Assembly: GCA_021852225.1 (NCBI GenBank)
Contig: JAJZOA010000069.1
Coordinates: 1-8,649, forward strand
Source of the DNA: Planctomycetota bacterium
GTDB taxonomy: Bacteria; Planctomycetota; Phycisphaerae; WQYP01
Reading direction: 5' to 3'
Length of the DNA: 8,649 nucleotides
Position 1 is the stretch's first letter, and every line of letters begins with the position of its first letter. Under the pieces are notes generated by a model that had not been told where the DNA came from, searched no databases, and was given only the letters and a program-made list of their open reading frames with translations. Below, piece by piece: positions 6,276 to 8,649 of the stretch. The translations under genes were made by a program, and so were the position numbers.

Positions 6276-6626
6276 ATGTCCGGCTCATCCCCTTTATCAC
6301 CAGTGCCTGTGGAACCGGTCGCCATAAAATTAAAAAAATCGGAAAGTCTTGCCATTACCTGGTCGGACGGGCGCGAATCGAATTATCCGCTTCGCCACCT
6401 GCGGCGGCTTTGCCCCTGTGCCGGGTGCCAGGGCGAACGTGATTTGCTGGGGCGGCAGCTTTTGCCGGTCATTTCCACCACCTACGATGGTCCGATTACC
6501 GCGCTTAACGCGGAACTTGTCGGCAATTACGCGCTTCGCATTGTCTGGTCAGATGCCCATTCCTCCGGCATTTATAGTTTCCAGTATTTGCGACAGATAG
6601 ACCCCGCCAACTCGCCAATTATATAG
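6276..6626 (+). CDS. DUF971 / GBBH-like N-terminal domain protein
   Basis: This small protein of 116 residues belongs to the family matching the N-terminal zinc-binding domain of gamma-butyrobetaine hydroxylase. The domain occurs alone in many bacteria and fused to Mrp/ApbC iron-sulfur carriers in others; its stand-alone role is not settled. The signature is clear: ITWSDGRESNYPLRHLR (27-43), LCPCAGCQGE (45-54), VGNYALRIVWSDAHSSGIYS (82-101) and FQYLRQID. C46, C48, C51 and H95 match the expected metal ligands. The usual SDGH is SDAH here (A94). The first 14 residues are Ser/Pro-rich and probably disordered. A ribosome binding site is only weakly suggested by AAAAAAGGG about 11 bases upstream. 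The gene converges with rex, with 47 bases between the stops and no obvious shared terminator. Confidence 0.9.
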   Translation: MSGSSPLSPVPVEPVAIKLKKSESLAITWSDGRESNYPLRHLRRLCPCAGCQGERDLLGRQLLPVISTTYDGPITALNAELVGNYALRIVWSDAHSSGIYSFQYLRQIDPANSPII

Positions 6627-6673
6627 TTGCATTGGACGTGATTCGCTTAATTGTCTCACCCATGCGCCCCTTT

Positions 6674-7336
6674 TTACCCGTCCGAAAGTGGTGAAAGATT
6701 TTCCGCCGGAGTGCCCATGCTCATGCGAAATGAAAGTTGCTCAAGTTGCAGCGCAAGGTCTACGCTTTGGACAAATATATCGTCCGGCGTATTTAAAGAC
6801 ACCGCTGCGAAATTCAATATCCCGCGAATGCCCGCCGCCACCAGGCGGTCCGCCACTTCCTGCGCGGCCTCCTGCGGCACTGTGAGCATCGCCATGCGGA
6901 TATGCATTTGACTGATGACCTGGGAAAGTTCTTCCATCGGCCGGATTTTCAGATCACCAAATTCCCGGCCGATTTTTGTCGCGTCGGCATCAAAAACAGC
7001 GGCCAGTTTAAAGCCCTTCCGCAGAAAACCGCGATAGGTCATTAATGCCCGGCCCAGGTTACCGGCTCCCACCAGAAGCACATTCCAGACTTTATCTGTG
7101 CCGAGAATCTTTTTCAGCCGCGAAATCAGTTCGTCCACCCGATAGCCGATGCCCGGATGGCCGAACTGTCCGAAATAGGCTAGGTCCTTTCGCACCTGCG
7201 CATCGGTATAGCCCAGCGCTTCTCCTAATTGCTTGCTGCTGATAGTGTGGCGGTCGGCGTGATCAAATGCCTCCAATTGCCGGAGGTAAAAGCTCAACCG
7301 ATACACTGCCGGATTGGGTACTTCCTCTGCTTTCAT
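6674..7336 (-). CDS. rex: Redox-sensing transcriptional repressor Rex
   Basis: Rex is a cytoplasmic homodimeric repressor that binds operators of fermentation and respiration genes when NADH/NAD+ is low and leaves DNA when NADH binds. The 220-residue protein matches the family in length and order. The winged helix covers about 5-75, with SSKQLGEALGYTDAQVRKDL (33-52, recognition helix) and YFGQFGHPGIGY. The Rossmann domain has LLVGAGNLGRALMTYRGF (87-104), with the dinucleotide loop at 90-95, and the acidic FDAD (115-118) expected for NAD(H) over NADP(H). LTVPQEAAQEVADRLVAAGI and GILNFAAV follow. The C-terminal helix SVDLALQLEQLSF (191-203) is the domain-swapping helix. Start 7336 was chosen for homology; the ribosome binding site is weak (GAG eight bases upstream). 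The same frame is open for 90 further codons upstream, to a TTG at 7606, but that part resembles nothing known. No clear Rex operator was seen nearby. Confidence 0.95.
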   Translation of the reverse strand: MKAEEVPNPAVYRLSFYLRQLEAFDHADRHTISSKQLGEALGYTDAQVRKDLAYFGQFGHPGIGYRVDELISRLKKILGTDKVWNVLLVGAGNLGRALMTYRGFLRKGFKLAAVFDADATKIGREFGDLKIRPMEELSQVISQMHIRMAMLTVPQEAAQEVADRLVAAGIRGILNFAAVSLNTPDDIFVQSVDLALQLEQLSFRMSMGTPAENLSPLSDG

Positions 7337-7844
7337 GCGTTTGACTCGCGAAAAACCACTGAAATCATCAGGTTTCGGCTTCAAATGCGGGAATTTGTGC
7401 TCATTAACCGGACCGCGGCGGCACCCTGCAATTTCGACCCATTGTTTCAGGAAACACCCTTCCAGCTCCGCCTGGCGTTTCTGTGCGGGTGCACTGTAAA
7501 AGCTCCGGCGGCAATGGTCAAGCGAATCTTCCCGACAGAAAACCTGTTCGGCAGGTTGCGCGGCCACCTGAAATACTTCATGGATGGCCTGGCCCAACCA
7601 GAACAACGTTAATTCCAGATCGGCCGATCTTTCGGAAAGCCATCCCTAAAGGGTTTTTGCGCGCAGGCCACCGTACACTATACGCAAGTTACCGCTCAGG
7701 CCATAATAAGCGGCATTGACAATTAAATATCGTGCGGCGGCCAGCGCCTTGAAATTGCAGCCATCCGCCGGAACGGCAAAACCGATTTTTGCCTATTGCA
7801 CCTGAATATCGGGTCTTCGATATTTGGTCTTTGGTCTGTAATAG
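7337..7844. other. Stretch between rex and the RHS fragment, no supported gene
   Basis: No gene is supported here. The rex frame stays open on the minus strand to 7606, without family similarity. Small symmetric elements are GATCGGCCGATC (7618-7629, a perfect 12-base palindrome), CCCTAAAGGG followed by TTTTT (7644-7658, a weak terminator-like element) and AATATCG-GGTCTT-CGATATT (7805-7824). TTGACA at 7716-7721 has no -10 box at the right distance. The region could hold the rex promoter and decayed sequence ahead of the RHS tip; nothing recognisable as an RHS body remains. Confidence 0.4.
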
Positions 7845-7913
7845 AATCGCGGATGCCGATTGGTCCACCCACCCACGGGCACGCAGCCAATAGTGAACAA
7901 CCTTGATCAAGGC

Positions 7914-8649
7914 ATGACGCTGGATGCGGTAACGGGGCTGTATTATTCCCGTAATCGGAACTACAGCACAACGCTTGGGACTTGGATTAGCCAGGACCCA
8001 GCCCAATACGTCAACGGTGCGAACGCTTATCAGTTTGTGGAGTCCGGGCCGGTGGGGGCGGTGGATCCGAGCGGGTTGTCGGTAGCGACCGGGCCTGGCG
8101 TCAGGCCGTCGCCCGTGTCATCGGGAGGTCCACTCTGGGAGCCTGACGTGGCCCCGGCGGAGGCAGGCGGTTTGTGGGGTGCCGGGATATTCGCCGGATT
8201 GGGAGGTTTGGCAGTTGACTGGGCTTACTGGAAGGAACAGGCTATCCTTGGCCAAGAGCAGCAAATGCTCGACAATGCGAATGCGATTGCCAATTACCAG
8301 GCCCAACAATGGAAGAAGTCCCTTCAGAAGCGAGGCCCACAGACGCCGAAACCCGGCAGCGTAGCGCATGCGGGTGGTAACTGTCCGCAATCGAACGCTG
8401 GCGGCGGCGGAAACAAGCCGCCCGGCGGCAAAGCGGTGGCCGCGCCGGGTTGGCCGCATGAAGAGTTCGACAACCCATCGGATGCGATCGGAGATCCTTA
8501 TGGTGTTGCTGACTTGGTGGACACCGCCCCGACAAAAAACCCTAATTGGATAAAAGCAGGATACACGCAGACAGATTATTATCTGGATTCCAACGGCAAC
8601 CAATGGACTGTATTCAATAATCCAACCACCGGCCTCTACTCCGGTGGGC
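7914..8649 (+). CDS. Orphan RHS-family C-terminal tip (right end off the window)
   Basis: This is the end of an RHS/YD-repeat protein core plus a variable C-terminal region; full-length relatives are large secreted or surface proteins that often carry toxin domains. MTLDAVTGLYYSRNRNYS (1-18), LGTWISQDPAQYVNGANAYQ (21-40) and PVGAVDPSGL (46-55) form the RHS-associated core signature. Residues 56-245 are the variable part: a Gly-rich hydrophobic stretch (about 85-106) that could enter a membrane, a Gln/Lys-rich segment, a Gly/Pro-rich linker (about 155-180), then a domain containing AGYTQTDYYLDSNGNQWTVF (215-234) that I do not recognise. Similarity begins a few codons before the chosen ATG (NNLDQG from 7896; GTG at 7893 is an alternative start), the frame is closed by TAG at 7842, and no ribosome binding site is evident. 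It may be a truncated remnant rather than a working gene. There is no stop before the edge. Confidence 0.75.
   Translation, partial: MTLDAVTGLYYSRNRNYSTTLGTWISQDPAQYVNGANAYQFVESGPVGAVDPSGLSVATGPGVRPSPVSSGGPLWEPDVAPAEAGGLWGAGIFAGLGGLAVDWAYWKEQAILGQEQQMLDNANAIANYQAQQWKKSLQKRGPQTPKPGSVAHAGGNCPQSNAGGGGNKPPGGKAVAAPGWPHEEFDNPSDAIGDPYGVADLVDTAPTKNPNWIKAGYTQTDYYLDSNGNQWTVFNNPTTGLYSGG

Noticed and set aside
6104..6442. Plus-strand open frame of 112 codons between dnaK and the DUF971 gene
   Set aside because: It runs through the terminator-like inverted repeat and overlaps the clear DUF971 frame. Its product has no motifs.
7392..7412. Rex operator (TTGTG...TTAAC-like bases)
   Set aside because: The half sites are in the wrong register and do not form the expected TTGTGAA-N4-TTCACAA palindrome.
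7689..8006. Minus-strand open frames between rex and the RHS fragment
   Set aside because: They overlap the RHS core coding sequence antisense and show no family features.
8118..8603. Minus-strand 161-codon open frame opposite the RHS tail
   Set aside because: It is antisense to the clear RHS frame and has an Arg-rich product without motifs.

Overview
This 8.6 kb chromosomal segment looks like it comes from a planctomycete or a relative in the PVC group, possibly Phycisphaerae-like. That placement is inference. It rests on a secreted GH16 enzyme followed by a WTG...W...W-type beta-strand repeat region, a planctomycete-style RHS tip (GTWISQDP...YQFV...PVG.VDPSGL), mid-range GC content, and housekeeping genes scattered out of their usual operons. 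No mobile element, CRISPR array, tRNA or rRNA was found.

Layout. On the minus strand, 1-1390 is the N-terminal part of a secreted glycoside hydrolase family 16 enzyme that runs off the left edge. A 468-base divergent region (1391-1858) carries a candidate promoter for each direction and a structured leader of about 300 nt. The plus strand then has a compact ribosomal cluster, rplA-rplJ-rplL (1859-3727), closed by a strong intrinsic terminator. The usual neighbours rplK (before rplA) and rpoB (after rplL) are absent. A 329-base gene-free stretch follows and contains an exact sigma-54 (-24/-12) promoter motif with two palindromes upstream. It leads into a monocistronic dnaK (4140-6080), which ends in a large inverted repeat plus T-tract. 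A small DUF971/GBBH-like N-terminal domain protein (6276-6626) follows, convergent with the redox repressor gene rex (6674-7336, minus strand). The right end (7914 to the edge) is the tail of an RHS-family protein: the conserved core end and a variable C-terminal region, with no RHS body upstream.

How the genes relate. rplA, rplJ and rplL encode the L1 protuberance and the L10-L12 stalk, so they probably form one growth-rate-controlled transcription unit. dnaK has its own promoter and terminator, and neither CIRCE nor any grpE/dnaJ/hrcA partner is present. Rex senses NADH/NAD+, but no target gene adjoins it. The GH16 and RHS genes are accessory genes at the two ends.

The most notable signals are the sigma-54-like promoter architecture before dnaK, the split ribosomal operon with a long leader, the tandem 11-residue repeat in the C-terminal part of L10, and the orphan RHS tip with an unrecognised C-terminal domain. 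I do not see convincing evidence for an entirely new multi-gene system.
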